Of a stretch of 64,000 nt of DNA, positions 1-6,535 are shown in pieces. The stretch is from Psychrobacillus sp. FSL H8-0483. GTDB taxonomy: Bacteria; Bacillota; Bacilli; Bacillales_A; Planococcaceae. How positions within the stretch are numbered: position 1 is the stretch's first letter; each line of letters opens with the position of its first letter. The stretch covers positions 1,905,501 through 1,969,500 of the forward strand of contig NZ_CP152052.1 of the NCBI RefSeq assembly GCF_038637725.1, read 5' to 3'. The notes beneath the pieces were generated by a model. That model worked only from the letters and a program-made list of their open reading frames with translations, searched no databases and was not told the origin of the DNA. Position numbers and translations under genes: made by a program.

Positions 1-2
1 AC

Positions 3-488
3 GTTAAAGGCGATAGTCCCCATAATAGTGAAAAACATGTAATGAAAACTTTAGAGGAAGTTATATCAAACGAAGTGCTTGTTGAAAAGCTAACTCTTGT
101 TGTAAAAAGAAACTATGAAAAAACACACGTAGTAAATCCAGTAGTAGAAAAAGGATTGGAAGAATGGAAAGAAATGATCCTCGCAGACGATGTAGTACCA
201 AATGGAAGTTATATTTACTTAGACATCGATGAAGAGGATATAATAGCTTATTCTTTTCTTCATGAATCAGATAGGGAAGATGCTTTAGAATTAGGTTGGT
301 GTGGTACATCTGAAAGTCAAAATAAAGAGTTGATTCCTCAATTAACATTCCAACAAATAAAATATGCTATTAAACATGATATTCAATTTATTGTGGGAGA
401 GTTTGATACCACTGATAAATATGCAATGGAAGTATTAAGTACCTTACCATTCGCTCCATGCCCAACTTGGATTACTTATCAAAAATAG
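3..488 (+). CDS. GNAT-type N-acetyltransferase, C-terminal part (start outside window)
   Basis: The frame is open from the window edge, so the gene probably starts upstream; the first internal ATG is at 42. The visible part resembles the C-terminal half of a GNAT fold: a strand around IIAYSFLHES, an acetyl-CoA-loop-like stretch starting GWCGTSES, a helix QIKYAIKHDI, then a strand and the end FAPCPTWITY. The usual glycine-rich pyrophosphate loop is only partly recognisable. GNAT enzymes move an acetyl group from acetyl-CoA to an amine; no substrate can be named. It is the first unit of the repeat-separated array, with a repeat about 13 bases after its stop. Family call is moderate, function unknown. 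Confidence 0.6.
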   Translation, partial: VKGDSPHNSEKHVMKTLEEVISNEVLVEKLTLVVKRNYEKTHVVNPVVEKGLEEWKEMILADDVVPNGSYIYLDIDEEDIIAYSFLHESDREDALELGWCGTSESQNKELIPQLTFQQIKYAIKHDIQFIVGEFDTTDKYAMEVLSTLPFAPCPTWITYQK

Positions 489-501
489 CAAAAGAGAATG
501 A

Positions 502-604
502 TTTCTTCTTCAACTACCATGAAAATAAGTATCTTAAAGAAAAATGAAAATAGTTAAGAAGACCCTGCTCAATTGTAAAAAAAAAGAGGATGGCGCACAT
601 TAAT
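502..604 (+). repeat. array repeat, left part of the very long form
   Basis: Begins TTCTTCTTCAACTACCATGA and closely matches the left part of the copy at 5723-5825, including the shared CCCTGCTCAATT and poly-A blocks. The right part of the element (inner hairpin and GGTTAG end) is not directly attached here; a full long copy follows at 683. Confidence 0.7.
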
Positions 605-682
605 CCAATAATTACATTCATTAATTTCTATTACTCGAATTTGTTAGAAATAGAAGTACGACTATATCTAATTAACATGTAC

Positions 683-778
683 TTCTTATTGAACTACCTT
701 GGAAGAACGTAATTTCCTTCCATATTCTGTGGTGAAGTAGGGCTTCATGGATGGCTAACGTGTGCGTTAGTTTAAGAA
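683..778 (+). repeat. array repeat, long form
   Basis: About 96 bp. It starts TTCTTATTGAACTA and ends GTTAGTTTAAGAA, which are near-complementary arms. Inside are TACCTTGGAAG, an ATTCTGTGGTGAAG/GGCTTC hairpin and ATGGATGGCTAACG. The same layout appears at 2901-2995 and 62905-62999. Confidence 0.85.
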
Positions 779-806
779 CAATGAGCTGCATAGACGGCTC
801 TTTTTT
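779..806 (+). terminator. repeated terminator without a gene (empty unit)
   Basis: A GAGC...GGCTC stem followed by six T. The 28 bases from 779 to 806 are identical to 4774-4801. Here it fills the whole space between two repeats, so there is a unit with a terminator but no gene. Confidence 0.65.
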
Positions 807-842
807 CTTGTTAAACTAAAGCAGCAGGTTAATTTAATAAAG
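805..842 (+). repeat. array repeat, short form
   Basis: TTCTTGTTAAACTAA, GCAGCAGG, then TTAATTTAATAAAG. It is a compact 38-bp version of the family whose arms pair with each other. Its left end shares the T-run of the preceding terminator. Confidence 0.8.
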
Positions 843-864
843 AAATATTTTGGGAGTAGGCGGA

Positions 865-1002
865 ATGGCAATAGACTCCCCTGACAGAGATAATTTTGAT
901 TTCCTTAGGGGTTTTTTATCTGTTCAAACAATACCATTAATTCTGCTCTTTATAAGCATATTGAAAATATTTATGAACCAGAGAACATTAAAAGAAAAGT
1001 GA
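865..1002 (+). CDS. small membrane protein candidate (45 aa)
   Basis: An ATG-to-TGA frame of 45 codons between two short repeats. A GGGAGTAGGCGG stretch lies just ahead of the ATG and could serve as ribosome site, although very close. Residues about 17-37 (starting FLSVQTIPLILL) form one hydrophobic helix, followed by a basic tail ending LKEK. A hairpin-like CCCCTGAC...AGGGG with a T-run lies inside the frame at about 879-917, which argues against it being an intact gene. It may be a decayed array gene. Confidence 0.3.
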   Translation: MAIDSPDRDNFDFLRGFLSVQTIPLILLFISILKIFMNQRTLKEK

Positions 1003-1051
1003 TGTGTTCAAAGCACAAGAGTTTATACGTTTTATTCGATAGAAGATGTTA

Positions 1052-1088
1052 CTTGTTAAACTAACGCAGCAGGTTAGTTGAAGAAAAG
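1052..1088 (+). repeat. array repeat, short form
   Basis: CTTGTTAAACTAACGCAGCAGG followed by TTAGTTGAAG. CTAAC and GTTAG form an inner 5-bp stem within arms TTAAACTAAC/GTTAGTTGAA, which pair at 9 of 10 positions. Confidence 0.85.
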
Positions 1089-1188
1089 GTTATTTGTGGC
1101 GGCGATTAATTGGTGGATAAGGGGGGCGTTTTTGTGCATCATTGTTTCAATGTTTACTTTTTATGTTTCATTAGAGGGGTTCTATTAA
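1078..1188 (+). CDS. small membrane protein candidate starting inside a repeat (36 aa)
   Basis: A TTG-initiated frame whose start lies in the right arm of the short repeat; the repeat's own GCAGG would be its only Shine-Dalgarno-like sequence. The peptide begins MKKRLFVAAINWWIRGAF, continues with a hydrophobic segment CIIVSMFTFYV, and fills the whole gap to the next, degenerate repeat. Basic N-terminus plus one membrane helix is typical of small membrane peptides. No family recognised; it may be the tail of a lost gene. Confidence 0.3.
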   Translation: MKKRLFVAAINWWIRGAFLCIIVSMFTFYVSLEGFY

Positions 1189-1212
1189 GCTAACGAGTTC
1201 TTTAGTTGAGGA
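1187..1212 (+). repeat. array repeat, degenerate
   Basis: AAGCTAACGAGTTCTTTAGTTGAGG keeps the inner CTAACG and the TTAGTTGA right end, but has lost the left arm. Confidence 0.5.
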
Positions 1213-1271
1213 AAAACAGATTTGTAGCATTAACTGGAGCACATATTCATATAAAAGGAGGAACCGACAAG

Positions 1272-1628
1272 TTGAAACTGATTTGTAAAGCATGTAATTT
1301 AGAAATTTCTGAATCATTATCGGAATTAAAAGACCTGAATTTGATTAGTAAAAACGATGGTCAAGATTATGTTCCTAGAGGCTTTTATTTAATTCAAGAA
1401 GAAACAACTTACGAACTATTAAAAGGTTCAATCGTTATAAACATCAAGGATTTAATCAATTCAAACCGTCATTCAGATAGCAGTAGATTAAATGGTTGTT
1501 GTGGTCTTGACGGCTGTGATGGAATGAACAGGGTTTGCTTACATGATCACGAAATTGGTACAGAATACTCTGATTGTTGGAGGTTTCATAAAGTTGTATT
1601 AAATCCAGAGTTAGTACAACTTATTTAA
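1272..1628 (+). CDS. cysteine-rich hypothetical protein, probable metal binder (118 aa)
   Basis: The start is the TTG at 1272, because AAAGGAGG at 1254-1261 sits ten bases ahead; a longer reading from 1206 would begin inside a repeat. The protein opens with a CxxC pair (CKAC, residues 5-8). Its C-terminal half carries NGCCGLDGCDGMNRVC, HDHEIGTE and SDCW, a clustered Cys/His set suited to zinc or a metal cluster. It resembles conserved uncharacterised Bacillus proteins with the same CCG-DG-C pattern; no function is known to me. It stands alone between two array repeats. Confidence 0.7.
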   Translation: MKLICKACNLEISESLSELKDLNLISKNDGQDYVPRGFYLIQEETTYELLKGSIVINIKDLINSNRHSDSSRLNGCCGLDGCDGMNRVCLHDHEIGTEYSDCWRFHKVVLNPELVQLI

Positions 1629-1639
1629 GATTTAATTCG

Positions 1640-1674
1640 CTTATTAAACTATGAAGCAGGTTAGTTCAGAAAAA
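1640..1674 (+). repeat. array repeat, short form
   Basis: CTTATTAAACTATGAAGCAGG then TTAGTTCAGAAAAA, directly after the Cys-rich gene and before the next ribosome site. Confidence 0.75.
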
Positions 1675-1713
1675 TTAAGGGTTTTAAAACTATTCTCAAT
1701 GGAGGTTAGAAAG

Positions 1714-1974
1714 GTGAAAGAAAATCATAGTTCCTTATATATCAATGTAATATTAGGTGCAGCTGGAACTTTACTTGTTGCATTAGCTGCTATGAGTAGT
1801 TTCTCTCTCAAAGATAATTCTTCAAATTTTATGCTTTTTTTTGGCTTTATTTTTATTATTAATTACATAAATTATTTAGAGAAAAAAGCGGGAATTAGTA
1901 ATAAAATAACTTGGATAAGGGCGATAGGATCAATTGTTATATTTATTTCTTTGGGATATTTACTGTTTTACTAA
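1714..1974 (+). CDS. small three-helix membrane protein (86 aa)
   Basis: The start is GTG 1714 with GGAGG at 1701-1705 at good spacing; an upstream in-frame ATG at 1651 falls inside the repeat and is rejected. Three hydrophobic segments are visible, at about residues 9-29, 38-53 and 66-85. Short polar links and the sequence NYLEKKAGISNKITW lie between the second and third. No family recognised. It occupies one array unit alone, and its stop is within a few bases of the next repeat. Confidence 0.6.
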   Translation: MKENHSSLYINVILGAAGTLLVALAAMSSFSLKDNSSNFMLFFGFIFIINYINYLEKKAGISNKITWIRAIGSIVIFISLGYLLFY

Positions 1975-1975
1975 G

Positions 1976-2006
1976 CTTATTAAACTACAGGGGCAGTTTA
2001 GTAAAA
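1976..2006 (+). repeat. array repeat, short form
   Basis: CTTATTAAACTACAGGGGCA followed by GTTTAGTAAAA; begins two bases after the stop of the membrane protein gene. Confidence 0.75.
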
Positions 2007-2035
2007 CAGGATTTTATTTCAAAAGGGGTGTTTTT

Positions 2036-2116
2036 ATGCTCATAGAGGAATATAGGACAAAGGGAATTAAAACGCCAATAGAGAAGGACAGAAAATTAAA
2101 TGAAATATTTTACTAA
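2036..2116 (+). CDS. short leader ORF overlapping the DUF4085 gene (26 aa)
   Basis: ATG at 2036 follows AAAAGGGGTG, a reasonable ribosome site. The 26-residue frame (MLIEEYRTKGIKTPIEK...) ends at 2116, overlapping the next gene's ATG at 2100 by 17 bases in another frame. This could be a translationally coupled leader, or the relic of a frameshifted longer N-terminus. Evidence is weak. Confidence 0.25.
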   Translation: MLIEEYRTKGIKTPIEKDRKLNEIFY

Positions 2117-2885
2117 AGAATGGTATGAACTTTGCCAAAGAACAAGTTTCCATCTACCTTTAGAAGAAGAAAAGAAAGCTGAAACATTTTCAGAAGATTA
2201 TTTTCAACAGCTTTACAACAACGAATTAAATAGTTGGATTACTTTACAAGAAGAAATTGCTTTAATATTGAAAACCAACGAAACAGCAAACATAGATGAA
2301 AATACTAACTATGAGCCCTTTAATAGAGATAAGGCAATAGAACAATTTCATTTATCTTTTATTAATAATCAAGAGTATTTAAAAAAGGAATTATCAGAAC
2401 CAATTTTAAATCAGATAGCTGATATAAGGGTTTATGCTTTATATAAGGCGAGTCGTAATGTTATAAATGCTGTTACTCAATTTTGCGAGAAAAATGAAAA
2501 GGATGTAACAATGACAAGTAAGGATTACAGAAGATATATCAATGGAGCTTCAGCATCATTGGGTGAAGAAATCATTAAGAACTTCAGCTTCCATGATTGT
2601 ACGATTATAAAATCAGTTAAGAACGAAAGGTCCTTAAAATTACTTCTTGACAATACAGGTGGTTTTACAAATATAGATGAAGTCATTTTTGAAAATGTTA
2701 CTATAATTCAACAGGATGGTTTGTTGCAAGGTTCATGGTGGTTGTATGAGGAAATATATAAGTCAAATGACAAGTACGAGTTTCGTGTCTTGCTTCAAAA
2801 TATCACGATGGGTTTAATTGAATTTATTATTTCAGCTGACCAAATTCTCTTTAAAAGTAATAAAGATTCCAATTATAATTCATGA
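2100..2885 (+). CDS. DUF4085 family protein (261 aa)
   Basis: The start MKYFTKEWYELCQ and the overall plan (acidic helical N-terminal half, C-terminal half rich in β-strand around NFSFHDCTIIKS and LLDNTGGFTNIDE) match the uncharacterised DUF4085 proteins of Bacillales. There is no signal peptide or membrane segment, so it is cytoplasmic. GAAGGA lies about nine bases before the ATG. It is the only full gene of its array unit and is followed by a long repeat at 2901. Biochemical role unknown. Confidence 0.65.
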   Translation: MKYFTKEWYELCQRTSFHLPLEEEKKAETFSEDYFQQLYNNELNSWITLQEEIALILKTNETANIDENTNYEPFNRDKAIEQFHLSFINNQEYLKKELSEPILNQIADIRVYALYKASRNVINAVTQFCEKNEKDVTMTSKDYRRYINGASASLGEEIIKNFSFHDCTIIKSVKNERSLKLLLDNTGGFTNIDEVIFENVTIIQQDGLLQGSWWLYEEIYKSNDKYEFRVLLQNITMGLIEFIISADQILFKSNKDSNYNS

Positions 2886-2900
2886 GCTTATTTTTTATTT

Positions 2901-2995
2901 TTTATTGAACTACCATGGAAGGATGTGAAATTTTTACATATTCTGTGGTGAAGCAAGGCTTCATGGATGGCTAACGGGGAGGTTAGTTTAAGAAG
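2901..2995 (+). repeat. array repeat, long form
   Basis: TTTATTGAACTACCATGGAAG at the left, the GTGGTGAAGCAAGGCTTC hairpin in the middle, and CTAACGGGGAGGTTAGTTTAAGAAG at the right. It is the second full-length copy and lies 15 bases after the DUF4085 stop. Confidence 0.85.
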
Positions 2996-3111
2996 CAAAA
3001 TAATAGGATTTGTGTTTTATTTCCATATACTGTATATTAAATTGAGATAATGTTGGGATCCGAATTTTCAAATCTAGGGTAGTTTTTTTAAAATTATTGA
3101 GGAGGGAAAAG

Positions 3112-3834
3112 TTGTTATATTTAGCTTTATTTATTGGACTGGTTTTAATTGTAATTACAACCAAGCTCAATAAATCATTAAAATTATCAAACATTTGGAT
3201 GTTGCTTGGTCAAATTGGTGCTTCACTTGTGATAATAATGGTCGGTAAACTTGATATTAGTATTATTCATTATCCGATTTATGGGAATCTGATTGAGTTA
3301 GGGTATTTGACTATTCCAATTTCTTTATTATTTCTTATTAGTTTTACAAATGTGATGAATATGGAAAAAGAGCAAAATTCTTTAATATTACTTTTACCAT
3401 GTGTTTCTTTAGTTTGTCTTTCCATATCGGCTTCCAACATGGGATATTCATTTGTTTCAATTATGGGAATTTGTGCTAGTTTAATGATTATGTTTGTTCT
3501 GCTATATGGCTATTTTTCAGGTAAAGTATTTGTAGGAAGAACACTTACTTCGTCAATAGGTTATATAATAGCAGTACTTTCACTGTCCTTACTTAAAACA
3601 TCTATTGTTACAATTTATATTCCGATATTTACATTAGCACTACCATTTGCTTTATATTATTTAATTCACAATAAATTTACGAGCGTACAATCAATTACAA
3701 TTAGCTCTTTAACGGCTATTTTCTTTAGCGTATTAATGTTTGTAGTTCCTATTAATATATTATGGTTTCTTGTTGTTGGGTTAACTGGTATTTTGGTTAT
3801 CATGCAATTTTCTCGTAAGTATCGCTTTATTTAG
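3112..3834 (+). CDS. WecA/MraY-like polytopic membrane protein without the catalytic loop (240 aa)
   Basis: The start is TTG 3112, five bases after GGAGGG. About seven hydrophobic segments are present. The stretch GQIGASLVIIMVGKLDI, the PIYGNLIELGYLTIP region and FTNVMNMEKEQNSL align by eye with the central part of polyprenyl-phosphate sugar-1-phosphate transferases (WecA/TagO/MraY). Those enzymes have a T-N-x-x-N-x-x-D-G-x-D-G loop here; this protein keeps TN but lacks the aspartates, and it also lacks the normal N-terminal third. It is therefore probably inactive as a transferase, or repurposed. It stands alone in its array unit. Confidence 0.5.
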   Translation: MLYLALFIGLVLIVITTKLNKSLKLSNIWMLLGQIGASLVIIMVGKLDISIIHYPIYGNLIELGYLTIPISLLFLISFTNVMNMEKEQNSLILLLPCVSLVCLSISASNMGYSFVSIMGICASLMIMFVLLYGYFSGKVFVGRTLTSSIGYIIAVLSLSLLKTSIVTIYIPIFTLALPFALYYLIHNKFTSVQSITISSLTAIFFSVLMFVVPINILWFLVVGLTGILVIMQFSRKYRFI

Positions 3835-3860
3835 AAACAAAATTCTATTACTTAATCTTA

Positions 3861-3905
3861 GCAGGGCTTTAAGGATGGCTAACGGGTGCTTTACTTTAAG
3901 AAGGA
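3861..3905 (+). repeat. array repeat, right part of long form
   Basis: GCAGGGCTTTAAGGATGGCTAACGGGTG and a TTTACTTTAAGAAGG end; the left half is missing. A short copy follows within 13 bases. Confidence 0.65.
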
Positions 3906-3917
3906 GTGAAGCCATTT

Positions 3918-3954
3918 TTCTTATTCAACTAAAGAACCAGGTTAGTTTAAGAAG
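3918..3954 (+). repeat. array repeat, short form
   Basis: TTCTTATTCAACTAAAGAACCAGG then TTAGTTTAAGAAG, with complementary ends. Another full short copy, preceded by a T-run. Confidence 0.8.
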
Positions 3955-4110
3955 ATTAATGGTAAAATTAGGAGTATGGTAGTCAAAGGAAGCTTAAGTA
4001 ATATTAGGTGAAAATTTTTATGAACAGGTCCAATAGAAACCAATATACTTTTTGATTATAGTATTATAGCAATTGTCAATATGAGTAAAAATAATAAGGA
4101 GGAAACTAAT

Positions 4111-4677
<567 letters not shown>

Positions 4678-4773
4678 ATTTTTCATAGACAGTTAAATTT
4701 GAATTTGAGTACGGATTAACTGGGGAAAGGCTTTAATTTCATTCTTCCACTATCGGAGGCGTTAGCAAAAGAT

Positions 4774-4801
4774 CAATGAGCTGCATAGACGGCTCTTTTT
4801 T
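4774..4801 (+). terminator. terminator identical to 779-806
   Basis: Same 28 bases as at 779-806 (GAGC/GGCTC stem and T-run), placed about 100 bases after the DUF4256 stop. Preceded by a GGAGGCGTTAG, repeat-like remnant. Confidence 0.65.
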
Positions 4802-5017
4802 ACTTTCCTTTAGATTCTTGCTTTTTCCCGTAAAGCTCATCCAAGTGCTGTAAATGTTTTAATCCCCATTCATGCATTGCATTAAAACTGGCATTTATCC
4901 TTTTCCGTATTCGGTAATTGAGTATTCAACTTTTGGGGGTATTTGTGCATATACTTTACGATTTATAATATTGTGATATTCTAATTCTCTTAATTGGGTT
5001 GTAAGTCGAGAAATTCT
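4800..5017 (-). pseudogene. HxlR-type transcriptional regulator, C-terminal remnant with frameshift
   Basis: On the minus strand the frame reads [20 protein letters not shown], then [18 protein letters not shown], a clear winged-helix end of an HxlR regulator. A one-base-type frameshift after EYGK follows, and the adjacent frame continues [19 protein letters not shown] to the stop. The N-terminal half is absent: the gene breaks off within a few bases of the repeat at 5014. HxlR proteins are DNA-binding regulators that often respond to redox or aldehyde stress. It is the only regulator remnant in the array and points against the array direction. Confidence 0.75.
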
Positions 5018-5045
5018 TGTTCAACTATGAGGCTTTAGTTAAGTA
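5014..5045 (+). repeat. array repeat, short form
   Basis: TTCTTGTTCAACTATGAGGCTT then TAGTTAAGTA. Its left end is exactly where the hxlR remnant stops. Confidence 0.7.
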
Positions 5046-5076
5046 GAGCAACGTCTATAAAGATGTTGCTCCTTTT
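5046..5076 (+). terminator. terminator of an empty unit
   Basis: GAGCAAC (5046-5052) and GTTGCTC (5065-5071) form a perfect 7-bp stem followed by CTTTT. It abuts the right end of the repeat, again a terminator without its own gene. Confidence 0.6.
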
Positions 5077-5080
5077 ACGT

Positions 5081-5263
5081 TTAAAAGTACTTCTGATAAT
5101 ACTCTTTCCTTATCCTCCCGATTAATTGAGCGTATTTCCTTCCGGTTTCAGATTTTTCATACGCCATAAGACTTTGTATGACGTCAATTGAAGCCCCATT
5201 ATTCAACAAATTAGTTACGTAGCTGTGTCTAAGTTGGTGTGGGAGAATCTCTTTATTGATTTG
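5081..5263 (-). pseudogene. tyrosine recombinase (integrase), C-terminal fragment
   Basis: Sixty codons on the minus strand contain the box II motif of tyrosine recombinases (LPHQLRHSYVTNLLNNGAS: H-x-L-R). They continue with IDVIQSLMAYEKSET and the catalytic-tyrosine region GRKYAQL, ending RKEYYQKYF. The usual GH of the box III region (LMGHxxxETTxxY) reads AY, so the box III histidine is lost, while the nucleophile Tyr is kept. The catalytic Arg I domain and the whole N-terminus are missing; the frame is cut at the repeat at 5261. Known members cut and rejoin DNA at paired inverted sites. Its position inside the repeat array makes it notable. Confidence 0.8.
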
Positions 5264-5292
5264 AGCTAACGCAGCAGGTTAGTGGAAGAAAG
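5261..5292 (+). repeat. array repeat, short form
   Basis: TTGAGCTAACGCAGCAGG then TTAGTGGAAGAAAG. Broken genes touch both borders: the recombinase fragment on the left and an N-terminal fragment on the right. Confidence 0.75.
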
Positions 5293-5361
5293 AACATACT
5301 TATTTAGCAACAAATTTTCCCCATGATAAATAAAAGCATATGTACCATTCTTTTTGTCCAA
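5266..5361 (-). pseudogene. N-terminal gene fragment cut by a repeat
   Basis: On the minus strand an AAAGGAGA ribosome site (5372-5379) precedes TTG 5361, ten bases apart. The frame reads MDKKNGTYAFIYHGENLLLN and then KYV before running into the repeat, where it soon stops. A good ribosome site with only about 23 real codons left indicates a gene truncated at the repeat border. It could be the lost start of the recombinase at 5081-5263 (same strand, adjacent) with the middle deleted, but the sequence is too short to tell. Confidence 0.45.
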
Positions 5362-5429
5362 CTGTTAAAGGTCTCCTTTCATAAGATAAAATGCAAGTAT
5401 TTTTCTTTATGAAAAGAGGTGAATTTTAT

Positions 5430-5672
5430 ATGGGGATTAGAAATATGTGTGATAAATGTATATGCGATCAACTAAGTATGTTGGAATCAGGCACTGATGT
5501 AGACGTAATTGTAGGCGGTGTAAGGTTGGAAGATATAACTTTTTTAGAATTTGACATGAGTAATTGCTGCGCCAAGTTTGAAGGTGTAGAAGAAGAAGAG
5601 GGTCAAATGGTTAATTTAACTATTTTTATAGATTGCCGTGATATTCAAGCGCTCCTTATAGAAGAAGAATGA
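5430..5672 (+). CDS. small Cys-containing hypothetical protein (80 aa)
   Basis: The start is ATG 5430, eight bases after AAAGAGGTG; an in-frame ATG at 5391 has no ribosome site. The protein has an N-terminal CDKCICDQL motif, a VDVIVGGVRLEDITF β-like stretch, a central SNCCAKFEG, and ends with an acidic tail. It is soluble and lacks a signal peptide. The Cys pattern and a V-G-G-x-x strand resemble small Bacillus proteins of unknown role; I cannot assign a family. It is a single-gene unit with its own terminator at 5688. Confidence 0.6.
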   Translation: MGIRNMCDKCICDQLSMLESGTDVDVIVGGVRLEDITFLEFDMSNCCAKFEGVEEEEGQMVNLTIFIDCRDIQALLIEEE

Positions 5673-5687
5673 TAAATAAGAGGGGCT

Positions 5688-5728
5688 AAAGGGTGCATTC
5701 CTTCAAGAAGAAATAGCACCCTTTCTTC
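5688..5728 (+). terminator. terminator merging into a repeat
   Basis: AAAGGGTGC (5688-5696) pairs with GCACCCTTT (5716-5724), and the T-run is shared with the TTCTTCTTGAACTA left arm of the repeat. Confidence 0.75.
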
Positions 5729-5939
5729 TTGAACTACCATGAAAATAAGTTTCTTCAAGAAAAGAAAAATGACAACACTGCCCTGCTCAATTATTTAAAA
5801 AAAGAGTAGAGCGTGCATTAACAAGTCTATGGATTTCGGTGACTATGTATTGACTACTCTTAACCATTTTCATTCTCTGTGGTGCAGCAATATTTTGTGC
5901 TGCATAGGTGGCAAACGGGGGCAGTTTACCTAAAGAAGG
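5723..5939 (+). repeat. array repeat, very long form with changed inner hairpin
   Basis: About 217 bp. The left part matches 502-604. The right part has CTGTGGTGCAGCA...TGCTGCATAGGTGGC followed by AAACGGGGGCAGTTTACC. The inner stem GAAGC/GCTTC of other copies is replaced by GCAGCA/TGCTGC, so pairing is kept although the bases changed. Confidence 0.75.
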
Positions 5940-6035
5940 AATAACAAACCATGTTGTAGAAATAATAACCTAATTGAACCAAATGTCTTGAACCGAAAAT
6001 AAATATTTTTTTAACTTTTTTAGGAGGTAATTATT

Positions 6036-6374
6036 TTGACCATAACAACGATTGAAGAATTTCAAAAACTAGATATTCGCATTGGTACTGTAATAAGTGC
6101 TGAATCCTTTCCTGAGGCACGTAAACCATCAATTAAACTAAGGATTGATTTTGGTGAAGAATTAGGAATAAAAAAATCTAGTGCACAATTAACAAAAAGA
6201 TACACTCCAGAAATATTAATAGGTCGCCAAGTGGTAGCGGTTGTAAATTTTCCTCCACGTCGAATCGCTGGATTCAAATCTGAAATATTGGTGATAGGTG
6301 GTGTTCAAGAAGAAGGTGACGTAGTTCTGTTAAAGCCAGATGAAACTGTTGAAAATGGTACACCGATTGCATAG
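6036..6374 (+). CDS. csaA: tRNA-binding protein CsaA (112 aa)
   Basis: The start is TTG 6036, eight bases after AGGAGG. The full-length OB-fold of the CsaA/EMAP-II tRNA-binding type is visible: FQKLDIRIGTVISAE, then KPSIKLRIDFGEELGIKKSS, SAQLTKRYTPEILIGRQVVA, and VNFPPRRIAGFKSEILVIGG. CsaA dimers bind tRNA and have been described as export-related chaperones. At 112 residues it matches the family length. In many genomes csaA is an isolated gene; here it sits in one array unit between repeats. Confidence 0.95.
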   Translation: MTITTIEEFQKLDIRIGTVISAESFPEARKPSIKLRIDFGEELGIKKSSAQLTKRYTPEILIGRQVVAVVNFPPRRIAGFKSEILVIGGVQEEGDVVLLKPDETVENGTPIA

Positions 6375-6415
6375 AGTCATTAAAAAACATAATAATTTCT
6401 AACAAAGTAATTGGT

Positions 6416-6454
6416 GGCTTCATGGGTGGCTAAAGGGGCAGAATAGTTAGAGAA
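6416..6454 (+). repeat. array repeat, right part, diverged
   Basis: GGCTTCATGGGTGGCTAAAGG, GGCAGAATAGTTAGAGAA; equivalent to the right half of the long form. Confidence 0.6.
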
Positions 6455-6535
6455 CAGTTGTTGAAGAGTGAAGCCGTTGTTCTATTTATTCGTATCCGTA
6501 GATATTAATGAATATAACGAATTGGAGGAGAACTA

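Noticed and set aside
1206-1271. Longer N-terminus for the Cys-rich protein
   Set aside because: The TTG at 1206 lies in a degenerate repeat without ribosome site, whereas AAAGGAGG stands before TTG 1272.
1934-2035. N-terminal part of a 60-codon + strand frame
   Set aside because: Runs through the end of the membrane protein gene and a repeat; only the last 26 codons from ATG 2036 have a plausible ribosome site.
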